Positions 52,993 through 63,289 of a stretch of DNA of 64,000 nucleotides are shown here, in pieces. Under the pieces are notes generated by a model. It searched no databases, was not told where the DNA came from, and worked only from the letters and a program-made list of their open reading frames with translations. The position numbers and the translations under genes were made by a program. The stretch covers positions 363,005-427,004 of the forward strand of contig CAUYUJ010002114.1 of the NCBI GenBank assembly GCA_963575745.1. Reading direction: 5' to 3'. Origin of the DNA: Prorocentrum cordatum. Taxonomy: Eukaryota > Sar > Dinophyceae > Prorocentrales > Prorocentraceae. Within the stretch, counting starts at the first letter, position 1; each line of letters begins with the position of its first letter.

Positions 52993-53141
52993 GACAAACA
53001 CAAATAAATAGACACAAATCCCAGGATTTCCAATATCTTCTCATATTTTCTGGATTTCCGTTTCCCACCCACTTCCCATATTTTTCTTTATATTCCTTGG
53101 GACCGACGATTGATTGTGTCTGTGTTTTTTCCCCTCCTGAA
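52993..53141. repeat. AT-rich dispersed repeat, family B, copy 2
   Basis: GGACAAACACAAATAAATAG...TTGTGTCTGTGTTTTTTCCC. Preceded by AAGGGGCGATGG like the other copies. Confidence 0.8.
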
Positions 53142-53664
53142 GAGGCTCCAGGCTGCGCACAGACGGCACCCTGACCGTGCAGAATGCTGAAAAAGTACAC
53201 ACTCCAGACCTATAGACCTATCCAGACTGCCTTGTCAAACCTCGACTGGAATCTAGGTACCAAGGTCCTGGTGCTGTTCCTTAGCCCTTCTGGGAGGGCA
53301 GGGCCGCCACGCAGGTAGTCCTGGCTGGCCTTAGCAGGCCTCCCGAAGAGTCCCATGCAGCTGGCCTCACGGGCCCCCCGAGTGGTCCGGGCCAACAAAT
53401 GCATTGGACGGTTTTGGGTCTGATTTCAAAGTCCCAAGAATTGCATCCTAAAACATGCTCGCGTCGTGGGAGCCCCAAAAAACGACTGACGATGATTTGT
53501 AAATTTCGGCCTCTGGGGGCCGTCGATGGGTCTCGCGACAGTCAGAAAACGACTCGGGATCAAACAGTGGCCCTGGGGAAAGAGCCTGGACGTTCAGGGA
53601 CCACGTATGGAAATGATCCTGGCGAAGGGCCCAACAACCATATGCAACTGTGAGCATCGCGGCT

Positions 53665-54150
53665 GTATCGTCTTCGGTAGAACTCCCTGTGGAGCCACGA
53701 AACGGGTGGGAGGTGTGCTGGAAAAGGTTCGGAGGTGCTATGTGGACGCTGCCACTGGGCCCTTCGGTGGAGCTCCCCATGGAGCCACGAAACGTGTGAA
53801 TGGTGTGCCGAAATTGGTTCGGAACAGCCTTTTCGAGCGCTGCCACTGGGGCCTTCGGTGGAGCTCCCTGTGGGCCACGAAACGTGTGAGGGGTGTTCAG
53901 ACACGAGAGCGGCGCTGCCATGCGAACTCCCTCTTGGGCCACGAAACGAGGTGCCATGCGAGGTGTGCCGAGATTGGTGCGGGCGCTGCCACTGGGGCCT
54001 TAGGTGGAGCTCCCTATGATGGGCCCACGACGCCGTGAGGGGTGTGCTGAAGCGGAGGCGGCACTGCCACGCGGGCGCTGCCACTGGGGCAATAGGCGGA
54101 ACGCCCTATGGGGCCACGAACCGTGTGAGGAGTGCGCCGAAACTGTCGTG
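53665..54150. repeat. Satellite array, about 90-bp unit, about 5-6 copies
   Basis: GGAGCTCCCCATGGAGCCAC (53770) and GGAGCTCCCTGTGGGCCACG (53862) mark 92-bp spacing. Clearly the same family as 50617-51527 (GTGTGAGGGGTGTGCCGAAA). Confidence 0.85.
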
Positions 54151-54182
54151 CGGATGGCAGAAGGAAGATCAAGGGGCCCATG

Positions 54183-54335
54183 AACATACACATAAATGTA
54201 CACAAATAAAAGGATTCCCCATATCTTTCCCATATTTTTGGGGTTTTTGTCTTCCCGCACAATTCCCATATTGTCGAATATGTTCTTGGGAATCGGCGAT
54301 TACTTGTGTCTGTGTGTGTAATTTCCCCTCCTGAG
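54183..54335. repeat. AT-rich dispersed repeat, family B, copy 3
   Basis: GAACATACACATAAATGTAC...TTGTGTCTGTGTGTGTAATT, inserted directly after the satellite array. Confidence 0.8.
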
Positions 54336-55137
54336 AGGAGGAGGGGGAGGACAGGAAAGGAGAGGAGGAGAGGACGCGCGGCGCTGTCACCTCGAAGCGA
54401 GGGCTCAACACCACAGGATGGCTGGGAACAGGCGAGGCATCGCACGTCTTGGAGCGGAGAGGGGAGGAGATGACCGAGGCGCACGGAAAGCAAACAGCGA
54501 CTCAACACATTGAGGGAGCGCGTTTCAATGTCGCTCCCCTCGGAAAATTATCCCGAAAGGGGGTCGCCGAAACTGAAGGACACCCCCTTCCTACACAACA
54601 ACCAGATCCAGAGTTCCCCTCCAAAACCTGGGCCGCTCACCGACCCACGCGCGGTGGCGGGGGTGGACCGAAGGCTCTTAGATTTCACGACGCGTCCAGG
54701 ACATCGGAATCCCCTAGCTCCTAAGCTCGCGCAGCGCTGTAAGATCGTCGTAATTAGCCTTGTGTCCGTCACGGTGCCCGGATGCAAGACATGGACGGGC
54801 ATTTCGGACGACGGCCCTATAAAGTGTCGGGGACCTACTGACCCAGGTCAATCCAGAGCCGGGTCAGTCAAGCCTTGCGGGATCCTGGAAGATCCTGCAG
54901 GATCCTGCACGTTAGCCCGGATTTTTCCACCCCTGGCCCGACAAGGTCCTGCAAGATCCAGCGCCCTGGCCCATCCTATCGTCTTCCGAACGGAATCCAT
55001 GCTGCGACGTTGCCGCCATGACACGAGGGACGAGGAGGGTCCCCAGGGACTCCCAGCACTCTCCCGAAGAGGGCCCCGGGACGGCCAGGCGCCCCAAGAC
55101 TCCCAGGCCGGCCTGAAGGCGGTCCAAGAGTTGGGGT

Positions 55138-55319
55138 GCGCAAACATGGATTAGCGATCCATGGATTTGGCGCACGGTCGCCAAGTCCATGGATCGGGGG
55201 AGGTGCCCTCCCCAAAATGCGGCTGGTGGCGCCTCGTTCGGCGGCGGCAGTCAGTTGTTTCCTATGGAAACAGGACCCGTCGCTAATCAACGCCCCCTCA
55301 ATCCATGATTGCGATCGCC
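55138..55319. repeat. Foldback element, family C, copy 2
   Basis: GCGCAAACATGGATTAGCG to CAATCCATGATTGCGATCGC, with inverted ends. Pairs with 24103-24272. Confidence 0.75.
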
Positions 55320-55339
55320 TGAAAGGCTCCCAAGACGCC

Positions 55340-55690
55340 CCGAGAGGGCTCCAAGACGACGACCCCCAAGATGGCCCCAGTAGGCCCAAATCTTTTATCT
55401 TCGCATGATGTCTTCACGATGTTGGCGGCGTTCTCGCCGTTTCATGCGCCCGACCCTCCGAGACGGCCCAAAGAGCCCCCTCCAATACGGCCCACGATGG
55501 CCCACGAGGCCCGCAGGAGTGCCCCAAGACGGCCCAAGAATGTCCCGAGACTCCCGAACTGACATTTCGAGCCTTTCCCCCGAAAGTTGGCCACCGAGAC
55601 TTCCAGCAGGCTCCCAAGAGGCCCCCTCTGGCCCCCAAGCGCCCTCGGGAGGCCCCAAGAGACCAGGAGGCTCCTGAGAGGCCCTGCCCC
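55340..55690. repeat. Short-period repeat CCCAAGACGGCC type
   Basis: 10-11 bp units of CCAAGACG and CCCAAGAGG, as in 63290-63850. Confidence 0.65.
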
Positions 55691-55974
55691 GCGATGTGCG
55701 TCCAATGATGCCCCCCCGACAAGCTTCTGCCGAGGCTCTGAGAAGCATCTGCGAGGCCTCCTGCCGACGACCCAGGCACGGTGGCGGCATGGGCCGAAGG
55801 CCACCGCATTGGAGACAAGGGGTGGGGAGACCAAAAGGTACCGACACCGCTACTCCCAGGACCTCTCCCGGGGCGCGTTCTGACCAGAATTTCAAGGCGA
55901 ATCCGACGGTGGTGGCGACGAGGGCCTCCGAGGAGACCCAACGAAAGGGAAGACGAGGAAAAGGCAGAGGTTTG

Positions 55975-56204
55975 AGCAGGCACCGACCGTCCCGGCATTT
56001 CTTTAGGCGCACCCCGACATGTTCTTAGAACGCAGAAATGTTCGAAGAACAGAACAATGTTCTTAGAATATGCACCCGGCGTGTTAAAACAAGACAGCGC
56101 CAGCCACAATTGTTCTAAGAACATTTCGTGGACACTACAAAAGGTTATGAGAACATTGTTTGGTAGGCCTATGGGCACGCCAGGACGCTTCGCCACTGCT
56201 TCAC
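55975..56204. repeat. Family E element, copy 2
   Basis: GAGCAGGCACCGACCGTC to TTCGCCACTGCTTCACC, with palindromes ATGTTCTTAGAAC and TTGTTCTAAGAACA. Confidence 0.8.
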
Positions 56205-56424
56205 CTTTTCCTCCCCTGAAGGGGGGCCAGACCGGCACGCACCCGAGGCGCCTCGCGGGGGAGCACGGCCTCGCTCTCGCTTCGCGCCGGGCGCCCGGGC
56301 GCGGCGACGCAGGGCGCGAGTTCGCCGATGGTCGGCACGTGGTCGTTCCGATATCTTCCCGTGGGTGACCAGCGGTGGTCCCGTAGCTGCCGCGCGGCTG
56401 CAAAGTGGTGGATTCGCGTTTGTT

Positions 56425-56685
56425 CATAGCTTGTCCCGTGGTTGTCCCGCGGTTGTCCCGTGGTTGTCCAATTATTGTCCCGTGGTCGTCCCGACGTTGT
56501 TCCGTGGTTGTTCATTGGTGGTCCCGTGGCTATCCCGTGGCTGTCCCGTGGCTGTTCAATGTTCGTTTCCTTCTGATCCTGCAATTGTCCCGTCGTTGTT
56601 GCGTGGTTGCCCCAGCGTTGTCCTGTGGTTGTCCCGTGGGTGTCCTGTGGTTTCCCCGTGGTTGCCCGGATGAATGTTCTGTGGC
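56425..56685. repeat. Minisatellite of GTTGTCCCGTG units
   Basis: About 20 imperfect units near 11 bp (GTTGTCCCGTG, GTTGTTCCGTG, GTGTCCTGTG). Confidence 0.8.
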
Positions 56686-56739
56686 TGTGCCCCGTTCTTA
56701 CCTAATGGTAGTCACCTATTGGGGATCCCAAAACCGCGT

Positions 56740-56935
56740 GGTGGCAGACCGTGCAGTGACCTTGGAACCGTAAGAGACCTCACCGCACGGTCCGTCACCG
56801 CACGGTCGTGGGACCCTGGAGGCCCCTGTCGTCCGAGACATCCTCAGAGAGGGACTCGAGTCCCGAAACCGTGCGGTGACCCCGAATCCCCACCGACACA
56901 CCACGGTGTGGTCACCACACCGTCTGGCCTCCGAA
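56740..56935. repeat. Dispersed repeat, family D, copy 3
   Basis: AGACCGTGCAGTGACCTTGG...CACACCACGGTGTGGTCACC. The clearest palindromic ends of the family. Confidence 0.75.
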
Positions 56936-56999
56936 CCTACCTGCCCCTGTGGTTGTCGATCTGGGACCGGCAAGTACTGTTAGCAATACGATTCTAGTG

Positions 57000-57200
57000 A
57001 GAAGACTAGATGTATTGAAAGTGAGATCGATAGCTGGATATCGAGACCGATAGATAGTCTGACCGGTAGAGATGTTGAAAATGGTACCAATGGTTCAAGA
57101 GACCGATCTGTAGTGAGGCCGATCGGTAGACAGTGAGATCGACAAGTAGATAACGAAATCGATAGATAAATGGATGGATAGCGAATCCGATGAGCCGATC
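57000..57200. repeat. Imperfect ACCGATAGAT repeats
   Basis: GACCGATAGATAG, GACCGATCTGTAG, GCCGATCGGTAGAC and GATCGACAAGTAG recur across about 200 bp. No gene. Confidence 0.55.
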
Positions 57201-57672
57201 GCAAACCGAAAACTGCAACCATCCCGCCCAGTCGCACTATCACCTCAAGATCTTTCGGCGGCGCGCCCAGGGGGGAAGCGAGAGGGAGAGGGCCTTCTCA
57301 GAAGGCGGCGGGGCTTCCCGTAGGCCCTCGCGCCTCCTGCGAGGCCTCCTGTGACCTCGGGGAAGGCTCAGAACACCGCTCACAAGGCCCGATGCCCCCC
57401 GAGCCTCCCGAGAATGCCCGCCCCCTCTGCCAGCAGTTCTCGGGTCCTAACTCGCACCACCGGCGGCCGTTCGGGACGGTCCGGGCGCCTCCGGAGCGCC
57501 GTCGCCGAGGCGCGGCCGCTGGAGAACGCCCCGAGGCCGAGCAGCGCCCGCTGAGAGCCAGCGAGGCCCCCCAGGCTCGCCGCCGAAGCACGCCAGGGCC
57601 GACTGCTTGCCAGACCACCCCAACCCAAATGCGAAGACCCAACTCGGGTTGGGGGGGGTACCCATCGGTCGG

Positions 57673-57833
57673 AAGAAGCAGGTAGAAACATGAAGTAGGA
57701 AGGCGTTGGAAATAGATTGGGCTTCCGCACGCCTCCTGAAGAGGAAGGAAGTTGGAAAACCACTCGACTCTTGAAGTAGGAAGGCGCTGAAAGTAGATGG
57801 GAATCTGGGAATCCAAAAATACCTACTTTCAAC
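57673..57833. repeat. AAGTAGGAAGGCG foldback, two tandem copies
   Basis: CATGAAGTAGGAAGGCGTTG at 57689 and CTTGAAGTAGGAAGGCGCTG at 57771, ending ACCTACTTTCAACGACCGA. Confidence 0.7.
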
Positions 57834-57984
57834 GACCGATGGGTACGGGCTTCACATATGTTTGTGCGATGTTCCCCGACCGCCCCCCTTGGGAAGTGGA
57901 TGGCAGATCGGGGCCTCCGGGTTGGGGTTGGGGGTGGTGTGGTGGGCGGTGAAAGGCTGCCCACACGGCCACGGCAGGAGAGCC

Positions 57985-58200
57985 CAAAAATCGAATCGAT
58001 GGGCCGGAACTGCAATCGGAATGAATCGGATCGGCGAAAATCGGCAGCCGAGTCGGGAAAAGCCGAATCGGCGGAAATCGGCAAGCTAATAAGCCTCCCC
58101 TGCGACATCGGAACCCACATCGGAATCCCGAGCCGAATCGACTCGGAATCGGCAGCCAACGAAATCGAATCGCATCGAACCGAAGGAATCGAAACGAGCC
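57985..58200. repeat. GAATCGGAATCG-rich repeat, family I
   Basis: Many GAATCG/CGGAATC hexamers with shared landmarks CGGCAGCCGAGTCGGG and GGAATCGAA. A related segment is at 59720-59940. Confidence 0.65.
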
Positions 58201-58740
58201 CTGCGTTTGTCGGGAGAGGCCAAGAGGGGGGTGTCCAAGAGGGGGGGGGTGCACATCATGACCGGCGGCATGTGCGCGGCCCAGCGGGGGGACCAGGGAC
58301 GTAATGGAATAAGAAGAGGCGCCATGGGAACTGGGGAAATATCATGGCCCCCGCCATGATGTCCACCCCCTCCTAGTCATCACCCCCCTCTTTACCGCCC
58401 CTGACCCCAACCCAACCCGAAGACCCGAATTTCGGCTTGGTTTGGGGTGGTGACTTCTTATGCCTAGGCCCCCATCCCTCAGGACCACACCTTTGAGTCG
58501 CAGAAGCAGCGCCTGCTCTTCTTCCATGGGTGTCATTGTGCCGCCCCCGAGCTTGGTGGGCGGCGGAAGGCCGCCCACGGGGCCACGGCACGGCCCGCCG
58601 CGCGAAACCCCCACGCAGCAGCCGCCCGGGGGCAGCCGCACGGGCCGCGGGGCGGCAGGGCCGAGCTGGCCCACGCGCCGGGAGCCCACGCCGCGGGCAG
58701 CGCTCCCGCCGCGAGGCGGTCGTCAGTGAAGGGGCCCTGG

Positions 58741-58886
58741 GACACACAAATAAATACACACAAAGAAAGGATCCCCATATTTCCCATATTTTCTGGGTTT
58801 CTGTCTTCCCCCCCACTTCCCATATTTCCCATATTTTCTGGGAATCGACGATTCATTGTGTCTGTGTGTGTTTTTCCCCCTCCTGA
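58741..58886. repeat. AT-rich dispersed repeat, family B, copy 4
   Basis: GACACACAAATAAATACAC...TTGTGTCTGTGTGTG, then TTTTTCCCCCTCCTGAG. The internal block TTTCCCATATTTTCTGGG occurs twice. Confidence 0.85.
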
Positions 58887-59719
58887 GTTAGGAAGACACT
58901 CCCGGAGGCCTCGGGCGGCAGTCTGTGTTTTCTTCGACTCCGGGGGAGGCAGAGGTGGGGGGGAACGTCGAGGGGGGGACTGGCCCACGAGGGGAGGCCT
59001 CGACGTGGGATCGGCGATGCATCGGCGATGGGCCGCCGGCGAATCCGCGCGCCGTCCCGGGCGGTAAAGTATGTTTACAGTGGGAGCTACCCAAGCCCTA
59101 ACCGGCGGTACGGCTGTCACCATTTCCGGTCGCTCCTGTACACGACCCTAGAAATAAAAGAACCAAGACACGAACTCGGGCGGGCCTTCGGGCCCCCGGT
59201 CGGCGATCGATGGGCGACTGGGGGTCGATGTACCTTTCTGCGGGCAAGATTCATGTCCATATCCAGTGCCTCTTGGACTTTTTGGGAAGCGGCGCCACAA
59301 GGCCGAGGCGCACAGGATATGGATAAACATCGAGCCTCTCTAGGGGGCAAATTTATCCATATCAAGTGCGCCTCGGGTTTCTTGGGAGGGGAGCCCGAAA
59401 CTCCATACTGCAGTGGATATGGACAGAAGTATTGCCCGCACCTTTCGAGGGAACTCCTGGAGGAGTCGGACGGCAACTTGGGACCCGATTTACCTCGGAT
59501 CCATGTCGCATCTACGTCCGGGCGTACGTCGGAATTGCGTCGGAACTGCGTCGGCTTTCCTCCGGGCCGACGCCCGACCGTCGCCGCGCGCGCGTCGAGA
59601 CCCATAGCCCACGGAGCTGGCATGTGGACCAGATCCTACGACTAGTACGCGCCGCGCGAGGCCTCCAGGAGCTTCCTCAGACCGGTCGGGCTGCTGAGAT
59701 CAGGAACGAGGCCCCGGTG

Positions 59720-59940
59720 CGGCACCATCGAATCGACGAGTCGGATCGGCGATCGAGACGGATCGGGTGGGCTGAGAGCGGCAGCCGAGTCGGGGCACAT
59801 CGAAGCGGCGGAAACTGGCAGGCGAGTGTGCCCCTCATGAGATATCGGAGCTAAAAACAGAACCCCAAGTCGAGTCGAATCGGCATTGGAGGCCATCGAA
59901 GTCGAATCGAATCGGAGGAATCGAACAAGAGCCTGCAACG
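59720..59940. repeat. Family I repeat, second copy
   Basis: CATCGAATCGACGAGTCGG...GAATCGGAGGAATCGAAC. Shares CGGCAGCCGAGTCGGG with 57985-58200. Confidence 0.6.
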
Positions 59941-60019
59941 GCGCCTGGGTGCCCGAGGACACGGCTGGAGCAACAACCTCGGAGCAAGACTTGGAGCCCC
60001 TTTCGAAATTCAACCGGTC

Positions 60020-60150
60020 CTTCTTTCCTCCTCCTCCTCCTCCTCCTCTCCCTCCTCTCCTCCTCCTCCTCCTCTTCTTCTTCTTCTTTTTTTCTTATTA
60101 TTATTATTATTCGTCTTCTTCTTATTCTTACTATTATTCGTCTTCTTAGT
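60020..60150. repeat. (CCT)n, (TTC)n, (TTA)n tract
   Basis: Progressive change from CCT through TTC to ATT units. Confidence 0.9.
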
Positions 60151-60239
60151 TTGAATTATTCCCCATATCCTAAGATGGGGGTCTTGTTATTGGCAGACCG
60201 CGCCGGAGGAACACACCAGAACCAGAACCCACCTCACCA

Positions 60240-60520
60240 CTTCAGAACACCTCACCTCACCTCCCTCACTCAGACTCACTCAGGCTCACTCAGACTCACT
60301 CATCACTCAGACTCACTCATCAGTCAGACTCACTCATCACCCAGACTCAGTCATCACTCACACTCACTCATCACTCAGTCTCACTCATCACTCAGAGTCA
60401 CTCATGCTCAGTCATCACTCAGACTCACTCATCACTCAGACTCACTCATCACTCAGACTCACTCATGCTCAGTCATCACTCAGACTCAGTCATCACTCAG
60501 ACTCACTCATACTACACGCA
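60240..60520. repeat. Minisatellite of ACTCACTCATC units
   Basis: ACTCAGACTCACTCATC units of about 16-17 bp. Reverse orientation of 7743-7895. Confidence 0.9.
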
Positions 60521-60527
60521 GATGTTG

Positions 60528-60985
60528 AGGATGTCTCAGGCGATTCGCTCGTCTCAGCACTCCTAAGGGGGGGCGGCGGGGGTAGTTTCACGGGGTCCCG
60601 TTCGCGGAATTTTGTGGGGATGTCTCAGGCGGTTTGGCCATTTTCTCTTCCAACATGTGTCGCTTTCGGAGCAGATTTGGAGGATGTCTCAGGCGATTCG
60701 CTCGTCTCAGCACTCCTAAGGGGGGCGGCGGGGGTGGTTTCACGGGGTCCCGTTCGCGGAATTTTGTGGGGATGTCTCAGGCGGTTTGGCCATTTTCTAG
60801 CCCAACATCTCTCGCTTTCGGAACAGAGTTGGAGGATGCCTCAGGCGATTCGCTGGTTTCAGCACTCCTAAGGGGAGCGGCGGGGGTGGTTTCACGGGGT
60901 CCCGTTCGCGGAATTTTGTGGGGATGTCTCAGGCGGTTTTGTCATTTTCTCCCTCAACATGTTTCGCTTTTGGAGCCCACGAACA
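60528..60985. repeat. Three tandem 152-bp repeats
   Basis: Unit starts at 60528, 60681 and 60833 (AGGATGTCTCAGGCGATTCG). Each contains CACGGGGTCCCGTTCGCGGA and GATGTCTCAGGCGG. The units are above 90% alike by eye, so a recent duplication. Confidence 0.95.
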
Positions 60986-61160
60986 GGAAGGGGAGGAGGA
61001 GGAAGAGGAGGAGGAGGAGGCTGGGGAGGAGGAGGACGAGGCTGAGGAGGAGGAGGACGAGGACGAGGAGGAGGAGAGGGAGGCGAGCATGAGCACGAGT
61101 AGGAGCAGGAGCAGGAAGGGGAGGATGATGATGATGAGGATGATGATGAGGAGGAATACG
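60985..61160. repeat. (GGA)n and (GAT)n tract
   Basis: GGAGGA with GGACGA interruptions, then GATGATGAT. Confidence 0.9.
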
Positions 61161-61219
61161 CGGGCAACTCGGGTGGCCAGGGCCAGACGATCGAAGTTCG
61201 AGGCTCCAGAGCTTTAGGT

Positions 61220-61760
61220 TTAACTCAGACGCTTCCGCTTCACGCTCCTTCACTCTCCACTCTCTTCCACTCTCCTTCACTAAGATTCACTCATGCTCAG
61301 ACTCAGCCACACGCAGACTCACTCGCACCCAGACCCGCTCATAATCATACTCAAACTCACCCACACTCAGACTCGCACTCAGAATCACTCATACTCAGAC
61401 TCGCTCCTGCTCAAACTCATCATCCCATGGTCCGCTCAAACGCAGACCGACTCACACTCAGACTGCCTCACATCCATACCCACTCACACTCGACTCACTC
61501 GCACTCAGACTCATTCACACTCACACTTTCTTACACTCAGGCCCACTCAAGCCCAGGCTCACTCATGCTTAGACTCATCATGCTCCGATCCGCTCAATCA
61601 CAGACTGGCTCACACTCAGACTCGTTCACACTCAGACCCAACACTCAGACGCACTCGCGCTCAGATTTACTCACACGCATACCCACTCAAACTCAGGCTC
61701 GCTCCTATTCACGTCGCTATCAGACTGGCGATTGGCTCGCACTCATACTTGCAGACTGTG
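61220..61760. repeat. Minisatellite of CACTCAGACTC units
   Basis: More diverged and longer than the 60.2-kb array, with ACTCACACTCAGACTCG units. Confidence 0.85.
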
Positions 61761-61869
61761 GGAATGTCTCGAGCGAGCGGTTGGCCCTCGCACACAGGCG
61801 ATCATTGACAGATATCCATAGAAAGACATACCAAGAGAATGAGATGCACATATGGGGAGCCCCGCGTCG

Positions 61870-62085
61870 AGTAATTCTTCTTCTTCCTCCTCCCCCTCCT
61901 CCTCCTCCGCATCCTCCTCCTCCTCCCTCCCTCCTCCTGGACCTCCTCCTCCTCCTCCTCCTCCTCCCTCCTCCCTCCTCCCTCCTCCCTCCTCCCTCCT
62001 CCCTCCTCCCTCCTCTCTCCTCTCTCCTCTCTCCTCCCTCCTCCCTCCTCTCTCCTCCCTCCTCCCTCCTCCCTCCTCCTCCTCT
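61870..62085. repeat. (CCT)n/(CTCCCTC)n tract
   Basis: About 215 bp of CCT then CCTCCCT units. Confidence 0.95.
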
Positions 62086-62345
62086 TAATGGAGTGCGCAC
62101 GCGCGAAGCCCCTCGGCTAACGAAACAAACCTCCTCCTCTTCCTCCTCCTCCTGCTGCACTTCCACAGGGGATAGGATCTCTTTCTCTCTCTCTCTCTCG
62201 CCCTCGCGCAGCTTCGTCTCGCCCGCACGTGCGACACGAACCGACACTGCACTGGTGGAATGCCATGTTCCCTTCGATCGCAAACCCCCCACCACCTCCG
62301 CTCACTCGCACCCGCGACACTCAGATGCTGACGAAGGATACAGTA

Positions 62346-62515
62346 AGGGCCCGACCACAAGAAACCTTCCACAAGAAATCCAACCCTGAACGCCCAGGAT
62401 GTCGATGGATTTTTGTTATGGGAACGTCACGCTTTCCACTGAAGAACCATCGAACCCCAAGACACCCAAGGCACCCTGGAGGCAAACCGGGTGTTCCTTG
62501 GAATGGGTCCCCACT
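62346..62515. repeat. Dispersed repeat, family H, copy 2
   Basis: AAGGGCCCGACCACAAGAA to CCTTGGAATGGGTCC, matching 24883-25050. Followed by a (GA)n run (62533-62560). Confidence 0.6.
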
Positions 62516-62833
62516 GTATGTGGAATCGTGTAGCCAGAGAGAGAGAGAGAGAGAGAACAAAAAAAAGAGAGAGCGAGCGAGATTAGAGAAGCACATGTTC
62601 GAGCGAAGTTTCCAGGTCAGAGCGCGCATCGCAAATTTAGGGAGGTGCTTTTGTGTCTGCTGCAGATGGCCCGAATTGGGGCGTGCGGCAGGTGCGCGTC
62701 TAGACCAGGGGGGGGGGGGCGCGCGAGCACCGAGGGCCGCGGACCAGGGCCTCTACCGTGAGAAGACACCACCACTGAAGCACGAGATCCGTCCTGCGGT
62801 GGCAAGTGTCGCGGTCGAGGGCGGGAGCCAGGC

Positions 62834-62910
62834 GAATATCCCTGCATCTTCTGTGCATCCATCGTGGCGGACATCACAACCACTTTCAAGGTTGGCCGGC
62901 GCTTCATCAC
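62834..62910 (-). CDS. DEAH-box RNA helicase, SAT-motif exon
   Basis: 77 bp encoding VMKRRPTLKVVVMSATMDAQ then KMQGY plus two bases (TC). VVVMSATMDA is motif III (SAT) of DEAH helicases, and the flanks match Prp43/DHX15 ([20 protein letters not shown], from memory). The SAT motif couples ATP hydrolysis to RNA unwinding. The acceptor is CGCCTCCTGCAG/GTGATG, after a pyrimidine-rich tract. A GC donor (TATTC/GCCTGG) would leave TC to complete Phe, giving KMQGYF as in the family. It is the 5'-most helicase exon seen. Motifs I and II (GKT and DEAH) must lie beyond 64 kb. Longer frames over this spot on the same strand have no similarity and are taken as chance. Confidence 0.75.
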
Positions 62911-63289
62911 CTGCAGGAGGCGGTGAGGAGGAGAGGGGGGGAATGTCGGAACGACCAGACGGCTGCTGCACATACCAAATGTCACTGCTGTACTGCTCTT
63001 CCTGAAAATACCCGCGTGACAAACGCCCCGTGCAATCCGGAGTTGCTCCGAGCAACACAGCGACTCCTTGCGGCATCGGCAGATCAATCCTAAATCCCAC
63101 CTGAAAACAATGCAAGATCCGATCAGCCACTGTGTCCTGAGGCACCAGTGGGAGTGCCCTCAGGTCCTTGGCCTAACCCTTGCGCATCAGTCCTGAATCT
63201 TGAAGATGATGTAAGGAGCCCAGACCCTGAATTCACAATATCTCTTGGGCCCCGTCGCGGCTCGTCGCGTGACTTTTCCGAAGCCAAGA

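Noticed and set aside
51645-53072. Very long Ser/Pro/Leu or Gly/Arg/Glu frames on both strands
   Set aside because: They follow directly from the (CCT)n/(GGA)n tract, which is stop-free in several frames. No start context, domains or codon structure.
60240-61760. Regularly spaced repeats resembling a CRISPR array
   Set aside because: The spacers are themselves repeats of the same CACTCAGA unit, there are no cas genes, and the genome is eukaryotic.
62753-63145. 131-codon minus-strand frame overlapping the helicase SAT exon
   Set aside because: It is in a different frame from the recognisable helicase residues. Its VGFRIDL segment only superficially resembles the helicase VGYSIRF and the rest does not align.
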